From contig CATQJD010000146.1 in the NCBI GenBank assembly GCA_958298945.1, positions 496,001 through 560,000 of the forward strand: 64,000 bases of DNA. Reading direction: 5' to 3'. The notes below the pieces were generated by a model that saw nothing but the letters and a program-made list of their open reading frames with translations, was not told where the DNA came from and searched no databases. The stretch is from Atherix ibis. Lineage: Eukaryota > Arthropoda > Insecta > Diptera > Athericidae. Of this stretch, positions 44,330 through 58,122 are shown piece after piece. Position 1 is the first letter of the stretch, and each line of letters starts with the position of its first letter. The translations under genes were made by a program, and so were the position numbers.

Positions 44330-46305
44330 ACTTCATATTCCTCTTAAACATACTACCTCATATTCCTCTTAAACATACTATTTCATATTCCTCTAAAATA
44401 TACTTCTTCATATTCCTCTTAAATATACTACTTCATATTCCTCTTAAACATACTACTTTATATTCCTCTTAAATATACTACTGCATATTCCTCTTAAACA
44501 TACTTCTTCATATTGCTCTTAAATATACTACTTCATATTCTTCTTAAACATACTACTTCATATTTATCTTCAATATACTACCTCATATTCCTCTTAAACA
44601 TACTACTTCATATTCCTCTTAAACATAATACATCATATTCCTCTTTAACATACTACATCATATTCCCCTTAAATATAATACTTCATATTCGTCTTACATA
44701 TACTACTTCATATTCCTCTTAAATATAATACTTCATATTCCTCTTAAACATACTACTTCATATTACACTTAAACATACTACTTCATATTCCTCTTAAACA
44801 TACTACTTCATATTGCTCTTAAATATACTACTTCATATTCTTCTTAAACATACTACTTCATATTTATCTTAAATATACTACTTCATATTCCTCTTAAACA
44901 TACTACTTCATATTCCTCTTAAACATAATACTTCATATTCCTCTTAAACATACTACTTCATATTCCCCTTAAATATAATACTTCATATTCCTCTTTTATA
45001 TACTACTTCATATTCCTCTTAAACATTCTACTTCATATTCCTCTTAAATATACTAGTGCATATTCTTCTTAAACATACTACTTTATATTCCTCTTAAATA
45101 TACTACTTCATATTCCTCTTAAACATACTACTTCATATTCCTCTTAAACATACTACTTCATATTCCTCTTAAACATACAACTTCATATTCCTCTTAAATA
45201 TACTCTGCATGTTCTTCTCAAACATACTACTTCATATTCCTGTTAAATATACTACTTCATATTCCTCTTAAACATACTACTTCATATTCCTCTTAAACAC
45301 ACTACTTTATATTCCTCTTAAACATACTACTTCATATTCCTCTTAAATATACTACTTCATATTCGTCTTAAATATACTACTTCATATTCCTCTTTAATAT
45401 ACTACTTCATATTCCTCTTAAACATACTACTTCATATTCCCCTTAAATATACTACTTCATATTCCTCTAAAACATACTACTTCATATTGCTCTTAAACAA
45501 ACAACTTCATATTCCTCTTAAACATACTACTTCATATTCCTCTTAAATATACTACTTCATATTCCTCTTTAATATACTAGTTTATATTCCTCTTAAACAT
45601 ACTACTTCATAATCCTCTTAAATATACTACTTTATATTCCTCTTAAACATACTACTTCATTTTCCTCTTAAACATACTACTTTATATTCCTCTTAAACAT
45701 ACTACTTCATATTCCTCTTAAATATACTACTTCATATTCCTCTTAAACATACTACATCATATTCCTCTTAAATATACTACTTCATATTCCTCTTAAATAT
45801 ACTACTTCATATTTCTCTTAAATATACTACTTCATATTCCTCTTAAATATACTGCTTCATATTTTTCTTAAACATACTACTTTATATTCCTCTTAAACAT
45901 ACTACTTCATATTCCTCTTAAACATACTACATTATATTCCTGTTGAACATACTACTTCATATTCCTCTTAAACGTTCTACTTCATATTCCTCTTAAACAT
46001 ACTACTTTATATTCCTCTTAAATATACTACTTCATATTCCTCTTAAATATACTACTTCATATTCCTCTTAAACATACTACTTCATATTCCTCTTAAATAT
46101 ACTACTTCATATTCCTCTTAAATATACTACTTCATATTCCTCACAAATATACTACTTCATATTCTTCTTAAACATAATCCTTCATATTCCTCTTAAACAT
46201 ACTACTTCATATACCTCTTAAACATACTACTTCATATTCCTCTTAAACATACTACTTCATATTCCTCTTAAACATAATACTTCATATTCCTCTTAAACAT
46301 ACTAC
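44330..46305 (+). repeat. Higher-order repeat G, copy 1 (1,974 bp)
   Basis: Offset to copy 2 is 1,974 bp at TACTTCTTCA (44,501 and 46,475), TACTCTGCAT (45,201 and 47,175), TTCCCCTTAA (45,437 and 47,411) and AATCC (46,176 and 48,150). The period is 79 monomers minus 1 bp; the short TATACTCTGCAT unit explains at least part of the shortfall. An incidental 69-codon reading frame at 44,513-44,722 is not a gene. Confidence 0.83.
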
Positions 46306-48290
46306 TTCATATTCCTCTTAAACATACTACTTCATATTCCTCTTAAACATACTATTTCATATTCCTCTAAAATATACTACTTCATATTCCTCTTAAATAT
46401 ACTACTTCATATTCCTCTTAAACATACTACTTTATATTCCTCTTAAATATACTACTGCATATTCCTCTTAAACATACTTCTTCATATTGCTCTTAAATAT
46501 ACTACTTCATATTCTTCTTAAACATACTACTTCATATTTATCTTAAATATACTACTTCATATTCCTCTTAAACATACTACTTCATATTCCTCTTAAACAT
46601 AATACATCATATTCCTCTTTAACATACTCCATCATATTCCCCTTAAATATAATACTTCATATTCCTCTTACATATACTACTTCATATTCCTCTTAAATAT
46701 AATACTTCATATTCCTCTTAAACATACTACTTCATATTACACTTAAACATACTACTTTATATTCCTCTTAAACATACTACTTCATATTGCTCTTAAATAT
46801 ACTACTTCATATTCTTCTTAAACATACTACTTCATATTTATCTTAAATATACTACTTCATATTCCTCTTAAACATACTACTTCATATTCCTCTTAAACAT
46901 AATACTTCATATTCCTCTTAAACATACTACTTCATATTCCCCTTAAATATAATACTTCATATTCCTCTTACATATACTACTTCATATTCCTCTTAAACAT
47001 TCTACTTCATATTCCTCTTAAATATACTAGTGCATATTCTTCTTAAACATACTACTTTATATTCCTCTTAAATATACTACTTCATATTCCTCTTAAACAT
47101 ACTACTTCATATTCCTCTTAAACATACTACTTCAGATTCCTCTTAAACATACAACTTCATATTCCTCTTAAATATACTCTGCATGTTCTTCTCAAACATA
47201 CTACTTCATATTCCTGTTAAATATACTACTTCATATTTCTCTTAAACATACTACTTCATATTCCTCTTAAACACACTACTTTATATTCCTCTTAAACATA
47301 CTACTTCATATTCCTCTTAAATATACTACTTCATATTCGTCTTAAATATACTACTTTATATTCCTCTTTAATATACTACTTCATATTCCTCTTAAACATA
47401 CTACTTCATATTCCCCTTAAATATACTACTTCATATTCCTCTAAAACATACTACTTCATATTGCTCTTAAACAAACAACTTCATATTCCTCTTAAACATA
47501 CTACTTCATATTCCTCTTAAATATACTACTTCATATTCCTCTTTAATATACTAGTTTATATTCCTCTTAAACATACTACTTCATAATCCTCTTTAATATA
47601 CTACTTTATATTCCTCTTAAACATACTACTTCATTTTCCTCTTAAACATACTACTTTATATTCCTCTTAAACATACTACTTCATATTCCTCTTAAATATA
47701 CTACTTCATATTCCTCTTAAACATACTACATCATATTCCTCTTAAATATACTACTTCATATTCCTCTTAAATATACTACTTCATATTTCTCTTAAATATA
47801 CTACTTCATATTCCTCTTAAATATACTACTTCATATTTTTCTTAAACATACTACTTTATATTCCTCTTAAACATACTACTTCATATTCCTCTTAAACATA
47901 CTACATTATATTCCTGTTGAACATACTACTTCATATTCCTCTTAAACGTTCTACTTCATATTCCTCTTAAACATACTACTTTATATTCCTCTTAAATATA
48001 CTACTTCATATTCCTCTTAAATATACTACTTCATATTCCTCTTAAACATACTACTTCATATTCCTCTTAAATATACTACTTCATATTCCTCTTAATTATA
48101 CTACTTCATATTCCTCTTAAATATACTACTTCATATTCTTCTTAAACATAATCCTTCATATTCCTCTTAAGAATACTACTTCATATACCTCTTAAACATA
48201 CTACTTTATATTCCTCTTAAACATACTACTTCATATTCCTCTTAAACATAATACTTCATATTCCTCTTAAACATACAATTTCATATTCCT
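46306..48290 (+). repeat. Higher-order repeat G, copy 2
   Basis: Second copy of repeat G with the same marker order. From 47,411 it overlaps a nested 1,200-bp (48-monomer) tandem duplication: TTCCCCTTAA at 47,411 recurs at 48,611, where ATTGCTCTTAAACAAAC has become ATTGCTCTTAAGCAATC. That pair reaches about 49,780. From about 46,850 the copy is also part of the 8.7-kb duplication. Confidence 0.82.
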
Positions 48291-51200
48291 CTTAAATATA
48301 CTATTTCATATTCCTCTTAAATATACTACTTCATATTCCTCTTAAATATACGACTTCATATTCCTCTTAAATATACTACTTCATATTTCTCTTAAATATA
48401 GTACTTCATATTCCTCTTAAATATACTACTTCATATTCTTCTTAAACATACTACTTTATATTCCTCTTTAACATACTACTTCATATTCCTCTTAAACATA
48501 CTACATTATATTCCTGTTAAATATACTACTTCATATTCCTCTTAAACGTTTTACTTCATATTCCTCTTAAACATACTACTTCATATTCCTCTTAAACATA
48601 CTACTTCATATTCCCCTTAAATATACTACTTCATATTCCTCTAAAACATACTACTTCATATTGCTCTTAAGCAATCAACTTCATATTCCTCTTAAACATA
48701 CTACTTCATATTCCTCTTAAATATACTACTTCATATTCCTCTTTAATATACTAGTTTATATTCCTCTTAAACATACTACTTCATAATCCTCTTTAATATA
48801 CTACTTTATATTCCTCTTAAACATACTACTTCATTTTCCTCTTAAACATACTACTTTATATTCCTCTTAAACATACTACTTCATATTCCTCTTAAATATA
48901 CTACTTCATATTCCTCTTAAACATACTACATCATATTCCTCTTAAATATACTACTTCATATTCCTCTTAAATATACTACTTCATATTTCTCTTAAATATA
49001 CTACTTCATATTCCTCTTAAATATACTACTTCATATTTTTCTTAAACATACTACTTTATATTCCTCTTAAACATACTACTTCATATTCCTCTTAAACATA
49101 CTACATTATATTCCTGTTGAACATACTACTTCATATTCCTATTAAACGTTCTACTTCATATTCCTCTTAAACATACTACTTTATATTCCTCTTAAATATA
49201 CTACTTCATATTCCTCTTAAATATACTACTTCATATTCCTCTTAAACATACTACTTCATATTCCTCTTAAATATACTACTTCATATTCCTCTTAATTATA
49301 CTACTTCATATTCCTCTTAAATATACTACTTCATATTCTTCTTAAACATAATCCTTCATATTCCTCTTAAACATACTACTTCATATACCTCTTAAACATA
49401 CTACTTCATATTCCTCTTAAACATACTACTTCATATTCCTCTTAAACATAATACTTCATATTCCTCTTAAACATACAATTTCATATTCCTCTTAAATATA
49501 CTATTTCATATTCCTCTTAAATATACTACTTCATATTCCTCTTAAATATACGACTTCATATTCCTCTTAAATATACTACTTCATATTTCTCTTAAATATA
49601 GTACTTCATATTCCTCTTAAATATACTACTTCATATTCTTCTTAAACATACTACTTTATATTCCTCTTTAACATACTAGTTCATATTCCTCTTAAACATA
49701 CTACATTATATTCCTGTTAAATATACTACTTCATATTCCTCTTAAACGTTTTACTTCATATTCCTCTTAAACATACTACTTCATAATCCTCTTAAATATA
49801 CTACTTCATATTCCTCTTAAATATACTACTTCATATTCCTCTTAAACATACTACTTTATATTCCTCTTAAACATACTACTTCATATTCCTCTTAAACATA
49901 CTACTTCATATTCCTTCTAAACCTACTACTTCATATTCCTTTTAAACATACTACTTCATATTCCTTTTAAACATACTACTTCATATTTCTCCTAAATATA
50001 CTACTTCATATTCCTCTTAAACATTCTACTTTATATTCCTCTTAAATATACTACTTCATATTCCTCTTAAATATACTATTTCATATTCCTCTTAAACATA
50101 CTACTTCATATTCCTCTTAAATATACTACTTCATATTCCTCTTAAATATACTACTTCATATTCCTCTTAACTATAATACTTCATATTCCTCTTAAACCTA
50201 CTACTTCATATTCCTCTTAAACATACTACTTCATATTCCTCTTAAACATACTACTTCATATTCCTCTTAAATATAATACTTCATATTCCTCTTAAACCCA
50301 CTACTTGATATTCCTCGTAAACATACTACTTCATATTCCTCTTAAACATACTACTTCATATTCCTCTTAAACATACTACTTCATATTCCTATTAAACATA
50401 CTACTTCATATTCCTCTTGAACATACTACTTCAAATTCCACTTAAACATACTTCTTCACATTCCGCTTAAACATACTACTTTATATTCCTCTTAAACATA
50501 CTACTTCATATTCGTCTTAAACATACTACTTCTTATTCGTCTTAAACATACTACTTCATATTCCTCTTAAATATACTACTTCATATTCCTCTTAAACATA
50601 CTACTTCATATCCCTCTTAAAAATACTACTTCATATTCCTCTTAAATATTCTACTTCATATTCCTCTTAAATATACTACTTCATATTCCTCTTAAACATA
50701 CTACTTCATATTCGTCTTAAACATACTACTTCATATTCCTCTTAAATATTCTACTTGATATTCCTCTTAAATATACTACTTGATATTCCTCTTAAATATA
50801 CTACTTCATATTCATCTCAAACTTACTAATTCATATTCCTCTTAAACATATTACCTCATATTCCTCCTAAACATACTACTTCATATTCCTCTTAAATATA
50901 CCGCTTCATATTCCTCTTAAACATACTACTTCATATTCCTCTTAAATATACTACTTCATATTCCTCTTAAACATACTACTTCATATTCCTCTTAAACATA
51001 CTACTTCATATTCCTCTTAAATATACTACTTCATATTCCTCCTAAATATACTACTTCATATTCCTCTTAAATATACTACTTCATATTCTTTTTAAACATA
51101 CTACTTCATATTCCTCTTAAATATACTACTTCATATTCCTCTTTAAGATACTACTTCATATTCCTCTTAAATATACTACTTCATATTCCTCTTAAGCATA

Positions 51201-54200
51201 CTACTTCATATTCCTCTTAAACATACTACTTCATATTCCTCTTAAACATACTATTTCATATTCCTCTAAAATATACTACTTCATATTTCTCTTCAAAATA
51301 CTACTTCATATTCCTCTTAAACATACTACTTTATATTCCTCTTAAATATACTACTGCATATTCCTCTTAAACATACTACTTCATATTGCTCTTAAATATA
51401 CTACTTCATATTTTTCTTAAACATACTACTTCATATTTATCTTAAATATACTACTTCATATTCCTCTTAAACATACTACTTCATATTCCTCTTAAATATA
51501 ATACATCATATTCCTCTTAAACATACTACATCATATTCCCCTTAAATATAATACTTCATATTCCTCTTACATATACTACTTCATATTCCTCTTAAATATA
51601 ATACTTCATATTCCTCTTAAACATACTACTTCATATTACTCTTAAACATACTACTTCATATTCCTCTTAAACATACTACTTCATATTGCTCTTAAATATA
51701 CTACTTCATATTCTTCTTAAACATACTACTTCATATTTATCTTAAATATAATACTTCATATTCCTCTTAAACATACTACTTCATATTCGTCTTAAACATA
51801 CTACTTCATATTCCTCTTAAACATAATACTTCATATTCCTCTTAAACATACTACTTCATATTCCCCTCAAACTTACTAATTCATATTCCTCTTAAACATA
51901 TTACCTCATATTCCTCTTAAATATAATACTTCATATTCCTCTTAAACATACTACTTCATATTACTCTTAAACATACTACTTCATATACCTCTTAAACATA
52001 CTACTTCATATTCCTCTTAAACATACTACTTCATATTCCCCTTAAACATAATACTTCATATTCCTCTTAAAAATACTACTTCATATTCCTCCTAAATATA
52101 CTACTTCATATTCCTCTTAAATATACTACTTCATATTCTTTTTAAACATACTACTTCATATTCCTCTTAAATATACTACTTCATATTCCTCTTTAACATA
52201 CTACTTCATATTCCTCTTAAATATACTACTTCATATTCCTCTTAAGCATACTACTTCATATTCCTCTTAAACATACTACTTCATATTCCTCTTAAACATA
52301 CTATTTCATATTCCTCTAAAATATACTACTTCATATTTCTCTTAAAAATACTACTTCATATTCCTCTTAAACATACTACTTTATATTCCTCTTGAATAAA
52401 ATACTACTTCATATTCCTCTTAAACATACTACTTCATATTTATCTTAAATATACTACTTCATATTCCTCTTAAACATACTACTTCATATTCCTCTTAAAC
52501 ATAATACATCATATTCCTCTTAAACATACTACATCATATTCCCCTTAAATATAATACTTCATATTCCTCTTACATATACTACTTCATATTCCTCTTAAAT
52601 ATAATACTTCATATTCCTCTTAAACATACTACTTCATATTACTCTTAAACATACTACTTCATATTCCTCTTAAACATACTACTTCATATTGCTCTTAAAT
52701 ATACTACTTCATATTCTTCTTAAACATACTACTTCATATTTATCTTAAATATAATACTTCATATTCCTCTTAAACATACTACTTCATATTCCTCTTAAAC
52801 ATACTACTTCATATTCCTCTTAAACATAATACTTCATATTCCTCTTAAACATACTACTTCATATTCCCCTTAAATATAATACTTCATATTCCTCTTACAT
52901 ATACTACTTCATATTCCTCTTAAATATAATACTTCATATTCCTCTTAAACATACTACTTCATATTACTCTTAAACATACTACTTCATATACCTCTTAAAC
53001 ATACTACTTCATATTCCTTTTAAACATACTACTTCATATTCCCCTTAAACATAATACTTCACATTCCTCTTAAACATACAATTTCATATTCCTCTTAAAT
53101 ATACTATTTCATATTCCTCTTAAATATACTACTTCATATTCCTCTTAAACATACTACTTCATATTCGTCTTAAACATACTACTTCTTATTCATCTTAAAC
53201 ATACTACTTCATATTCCTCTTAAATATACTACTTAATATTCCTCTTAAACATACTACTTCATATTCCTCTTAAATATACTACTTCATATTCCTCTTGAAT
53301 ATACTACTTCATATTCTTTTTAAACATACTACTTCATATTTCTCTTAAATATACTACTTCATATTCCTCTTTAACATACTACTTCATATTCCTCTTAAAT
53401 ATGCTACTTCATATTCCTCTTAAGCATACTACTTCATATTCCTCTTAAACATACTACTTCATATTCCTCTTAAACATACTATTTCATATTCCTCTAAAAT
53501 ATACTACTTCATATTCCTCTTAAATATACTACTTCATATTCCTCTTAAACATACTACTTTATATTCCTCTTAAATATACTACTGCATATTCCTCTTAAAC
53601 ATACTTCTTCATATTGCTCTTAAATATACTACTTCATATTCTTCTTAAACATACTACTTCATATTTATCTTAAATATACTACATCATATTCCTCTTAAAC
53701 ATACTACTTCATATTCCTCTTAAACATAACACATCATATTCCTCTTTAACATACTACATCATATTCCCCTTAAATATAATACTTCATATTCCTCTTACAT
53801 ATACTACTTCATATTCCTCTTAAATATAATACTTCATATTCCTCTTAAACATACTACTTCATATTACACTTAAACATACTACTTCATATTCCTCTTAAAC
53901 ATACTACTTCATATTCCTCTTAAATATACTACTTCATATTCCTCTTAAACATACTACTTCATATTCCTCTTAAACATACTACTTCATATTCCTCTTAAAT
54001 ATACTACTTCATATTCCTCTTAAGCATACTACTTCATATTCCTCTTAACATACTACTTCATATTTCTCTTAAACATACTATTTCATATTCCTCTAAAATA
54101 TACTACTTCATATTTCTCTTAAATATACTACTTCATATTCCTCTTAAACATACTACTTTATATTCCTTTTAAATATACTACTGCATATTCCTCTTAAACA

Positions 54201-55524
54201 TACTACTTCATATTGCTCTTAAATATACTACTTCATATTCCTCTTAAACATACTACTTCATATTCCTCTTAACATACTACTTCATATTCCTCTTAAACAT
54301 ACTATTTCATATTCCTCTAAAATATACTACTTCATATTTCTCTTAAATATACTACTTCATATTCCTCTTAAACATACTACTTTATATTCCTTTTAAATAT
54401 ACTACTGCATATTCCTCTTAAACATACTACTTCATATTGCTCTTAAATATACTACTTCATATTTTTCTTAAACATACTACTTCATATTTATCTTAAATAT
54501 AATACTTCATATTCCTCTTAAACATACTACTTCATATTCCTCTTAAACATAATATATCATATTCCTCTTAAACATACTACATCATATTCCCCTTAAATAT
54601 AATACTTCATATTCCTCTTACATATACTACTTCATATTCCTCTTAAATATAATACTTCATATTCCTCTTAAACATACTACTTCATATTACTCTTAAACAT
54701 ACTACTTCATATTCCTCTTAAACATACTACTTCATATTGCTCTTAAATATACTACTTCATATTCTTCTTAAACATACTACTTCATATTTATCTTAAATAT
54801 AATACTTCATATTCCTCTTAAACATACTACTTCATATTCCTCTTAAACATACTACTTCATATTCCTCTTAAACATAATACTTCATATTCCTCTTAAACAT
54901 ACTACTTCATATTCCCCTTAAATATAATACTTCATATTCCTCTTACATATACTACTTCACATTCCTCTTAAATATAATACTTCATATTCCTCTTAAACAT
55001 ACTATTTCATATTACTCTTAAACATACTACTTCATATACCTCTTAAACATACTACTTCATATTCCTCTTAAACATACTACTTCATATTCCCCTTAAACAT
55101 AATACTTCATATTCCTCTTAAACATACAATTTCATATTCCTCTTAAATATACTATTTCATATTCCTCTTAAATATACTACTTCATATTCCTCTTAAATAT
55201 ACTACTTCATATTTATCTTAAATATACTACTTCATATTCCTCTTAAATATACTACTTCATATTCCTCTAAAACATACTACTTCATATTCTTCTTAAACAT
55301 ACTACTTCTTATTCCTCTTAAACATACTACTTCATATTCCTCTTAAATATACTACTTCATATTCCTCTTAAATATACTACTTCATATTTATCTTAAATAT
55401 ACTACTTCATATTCCTCTTAAATATACTACTTCATATTCCTCTAAAACATACTATTTCATATTCGTCTTAAACATACTACTTCTTATTCCTCTTAAACAT
55501 ACTACTTCATATTCCTCTTAAATA
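46850..55524 (+). repeat. 8.7-kb segmental tandem duplication, copy 1
   Basis: Matches the segment starting about 55,525 at offset 8,675 bp (TGCAT of the TACTAGTGCAT monomer at 47,031 and 55,706). The offset falls to 8,625 after a two-monomer deletion in copy 2 near 56.45 kb. Beyond the mariner it is 9,886, constant at many markers to the window end (TTCCGCTTAA 50,461 and 60,347; CCTAAATATA 51,041 and 60,927; TTAACATACT 54,045 and 63,931). It contains a nested 1,050-bp (42-monomer) repetition (CCTAAATATA at 51,041 and 52,091). Homology fades left of about 46,840. Confidence 0.9.
48416..48440 (+). other. Empty paralogous site of the mariner insertion
   Basis: This monomer (CTTAAATATACTACTTCATA + TTCTT) is the copy-1 counterpart of the insertion site. 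Flanking monomers agree on both sides: ATAGTACTTC and AATATACGACTTC upstream, and CTTCTTAAACATACTACTTTA and CTTTAACATAC downstream. The target TA is at 48,424-48,425. It shows the sequence before insertion and confirms the element boundaries. Confidence 0.9.
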
Positions 55525-57048
55525 TACTACTTAATATTCCTCTTAAACATACTACTTCATATTCCTCTTAAACATAATACTTCATATTCCTCTTAAACAT
55601 ACTACTTCATATTCCCCTTAAATATAATACTTCATATTCCTCTTACATATACTACTTCATATTCCTCTTAAACATTCTACTTCATATTCCTCTTAAATAT
55701 ACTAGTGCATATTCTTCTTAAACATACTACTTTATATTCCTCTTAAATATACTACTTCATATTCCTCTTAAACATACTACTTCATATTCCTCTTAAACAT
55801 ACTACTTCAGATTCCTCTTAAACATACAACTTCATATTCCTCTTAAATATACTCTGCATGTTCTTCTCAAACATACTACTTCATATTCCTGTTAAATATA
55901 CTACTTCATATTCCTCTTAAACATACTACTTCATATTCCTCTTAAACACACTACTTTATATTCCTCTTAAACATACTACTTCATATTCCTCTTAAATATA
56001 CTACTTCATATTCGTCTTAAATATACTACTTTATATTCCTCTTTAATATACTACTTCATATTCCTCTTAAACATACTACTTCATATTCCCCTTAAATATA
56101 CTACTTCATATTCCTCTAAAACATACTACTTCATATTGCTCTTAAACAAACAACTTCATATTCCTCTTAAACATACTACTTCATATTCCTCTTAAATATA
56201 CTACTTCATATTCCTCTTTAATATACTAGTTTATATTCCTCTTAAACATACTACTTCATAATCCTCTTTAATATACTACTTTATATTCCTCTTAAACATA
56301 CTACTTCATTTTCCTCTTAAACATACTACTTTATATTCCTCTTAAACATACTACTTCATATTCCTCTTAAATATACTACTTCATATTCCTCTTAAACATA
56401 CTACATCATATTCCTCTTAAATATACTACTTCATATTCCTCTTAAATATACTACTTCATATTTTTCTTAAACATACTACTTTATATTCCTCTTAAACATA
56501 CTACTTCATATTCCTCTTAAACATACTACATTATATTCCTGTTGAACATACTACTTCATATTCCTCTTAAACGTTCTACTTCATATTCCTCTTAAACATA
56601 CTACTTTATATTCCTCTTAAATATACTACTTCATATTCCTCTTAAATATACTACTTCATATTCCTCTTAAACATACTACTTCATATTCCTCTTAAATATA
56701 CTACTTCATATTCCTCTTAATTATACTACTTCATATTCCTCTTAAATATACTACTTCATATTCTTCTTAAACATAATCCTTCATATTCCTCTTAAGAATA
56801 CTACTTCATATACCTCTTAAACATACTACTTTATATTCCTCTTAAACATACTACTTCATATTCCTCTTAAACATAATACTTCATATTCCTCTTAAACATA
56901 CAATTTCATATTCCTCTTAAATATACTATTTCATATTCCTCTTAAATATACTACTTCATATTCCTCTTAAATATACGACTTCATATTCCTCTTAAATATA
57001 CTACTTCATATTTCTCTTAAATATAGTACTTCATATTCCTCTTAAATA

Positions 57049-57050
57049 TA
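57049..57050. other. TA target-site duplication, left
   Basis: TA immediately before the left inverted repeat. Together with the TA at 58,310-58,311 it is the dinucleotide duplicated on insertion, as is standard for Tc1/mariner elements. The empty paralogous site has a single TA here. Confidence 0.92.
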
Positions 57051-57079
57051 CGTAGGCTACTATATATATTTCTGGCCTA
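57051..57079 (+). repeat. mariner left terminal inverted repeat
   Basis: 29 bp beginning CGTAGGCTAC and ending TTCTGGCCTA, with a TATATATA core. It pairs with 58,281-58,309 at 28 of 29 positions; the only difference is position 4 (A here, G in the right repeat). This is the expected binding and cleavage site of the transposase. Confidence 0.95.
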
Positions 57080-57098
57080 GGCAACACTAAGTGTTGCC
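57080..57098. promoter_or_regulatory. Perfect hairpin next to the left TIR
   Basis: GGCAACAC, a TAA loop, then GTGTTGCC: an 8-bp perfect inverted repeat directly inside the left inverted repeat, with no counterpart inside the right one. It could form a hairpin in the 5' leader if transcription began upstream of it, or be a subterminal protein-binding site. The sequence shows the palindrome only; the role is unknown. Confidence 0.6.
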
Positions 57099-57225
57099 AG
57101 GTGCGATCTGACATTTCCATTGGAAAGTTTGACATTTTTTAGCATAAACGTACTCAGAACGTTTTGACGTACGACTATCATTTGTGTTGTTTACAGTGAC
57201 TTGAAAAAATCAATTTGGCAAAAAA
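57099..57225 (+). promoter_or_regulatory. mariner 5' untranslated / promoter region
   Basis: Non-coding stretch between the hairpin and the transposase start. It contains two TGACATTT direct repeats (57,109-57,116 and 57,130-57,137) and a TCATTT at 57,178-57,183 that fits the insect initiator consensus TCAKTY, about 45 bp before the ATG. No clear TATA box is placed for that initiator. The promoter assignment is an inference from position; the repeats are directly visible. Confidence 0.4.
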
Positions 57226-58122
57226 ATGGAATTAACTCGTGAACATTTTCGTGCGATCATTTTTCACAACTTTCGACGTGGATTATCACGACAAGAGTGC
57301 ATCGATGAACTTAAATCTTTGTATGGCTATGAAGCACCATCCTATAGCACTGTGAAAAACTGGTACAACGAATTCAATCGTGGCCGACGCTCGCTCAAAG
57401 ACGAATTCCGTGAAGGTCGTCCAAAAACAGCCGTTGTTCCAGAAAACATCGATGCCGTACGTGAACTGATAATGCAAGACCGTCATGTGACATACCGTGA
57501 GATAGAGGCATGCCTAGGCATTTCTCCCACCAGCATACATTCGATATTGCATGAACACCTGGCCGTAAAAAAGGTTTGTTCTCGTTGGATCCCGCACAAT
57601 TTGACAATCGCTCAAAAAAAGGCTTGTGTGGATTGGTGTAAAGAAATGCTGAAAAAATACGATCGCGGTGCTTCAAAAGACGTTTATAAGATCGTCACAG
57701 GTGACGAATCATGGATCTATGCGTATGAGCCCGAAACAAAACAGCAATCGACCGTGTGGGTCTTCCAAGACGAGTCAAATCCAACGAAAGTTGTTCGTGG
57801 AAGAAGCACTTCGAAGCAAATGGTCGCTTGTTTCTTTGGCAAAACTGGTCATGTGGCGACTGTTCCGCTTGTGCAACGTAGGACGGTCAATTCTGAGTGG
57901 TACACCACCATTTGTTTGCCTGAAGTCTTCGGAGAAATTCGAAAAACGAACAAGAGAAGTCGAATCATTGTGCACCATGACAATGCGAGCTCTCACACAT
58001 CGGCTCAAACCAGCGCCTTTTTGACCGGACAAAACGTCGAATTGATGGGTCATCCTCCGTACAGCCCTGACTTGGCACCCAATGACTTCTTTTTAATTTT
58101 CGTCGCCAGAAGATGCTGTTGA
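57226..58122 (+). pseudogene. mariner transposase, frameshifted, 298 codons
   Basis: Encodes a mariner-family transposase, which binds the inverted repeats and performs cut-and-paste transposition into TA sites. Residues about 1-112 are the paired helix-turn-helix DNA-binding region, with a GRPK stretch at 64-67 and the second helix-turn-helix around VTYREIEACLGIS (88-100). RWIPHNL (120-126) corresponds to the WVPHEL-type linker motif. The catalytic domain has D160 (TGDESW), D252 (HHDNASSH) and D287 (YSPDLAPND), with 34 residues between the last two, the D,D34D hallmark. The ATG has a favourable context (AAAAAATGG). No stop interrupts residues 1-290. After FFL (288-290) the frame reads eight unrelated residues and stops, while the true C-terminus continues in another frame at 58,097. 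Normal mariner transposases are about 345 residues, so this protein is truncated and probably inactive. Matches to genes labelled SETMAR would reflect only this domain; no SET domain is present. Confidence 0.93.

Larger units (their letters stand above)
1..57048 (+). repeat. 25-bp satellite array, left arm
   Basis: Continuous head-to-tail array of a 25-bp monomer (CTTAAACATACTA + CTTCATATTCCT). The unit is visible in almost every line of the sequence, always in this orientation. The + strand consensus has no G (8 A, 10 T, 7 C). The commonest variant is C or T at monomer position 7 (AAACATA versus AAATATA). Recurrent variants such as ATTGCTCTT, ATTCGTCTT, ACTGCTTTA, AAGCATAC and TACTGCAT act as markers that reveal higher-order repeats. 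Occasional length variants of 19, 22, 24 and 27 bp shift the phase. The array starts before base 1. I see no inverted monomers and no foreign insert before the mariner. Function is unknown; the organisation is typical of heterochromatic satellite DNA. Confidence 0.97.

Noticed and set aside
1..57048. CRISPR array
   Set aside because: The units are direct 25-bp repeats with no unique spacers between them, there are no cas genes, and the embedded element is a eukaryotic mariner.
57201..57225. Bacterial-style ribosome binding site before the transposase
   Set aside because: The A-rich leader is ordinary for a eukaryotic start and there is no Shine-Dalgarno sequence; the host is eukaryotic.
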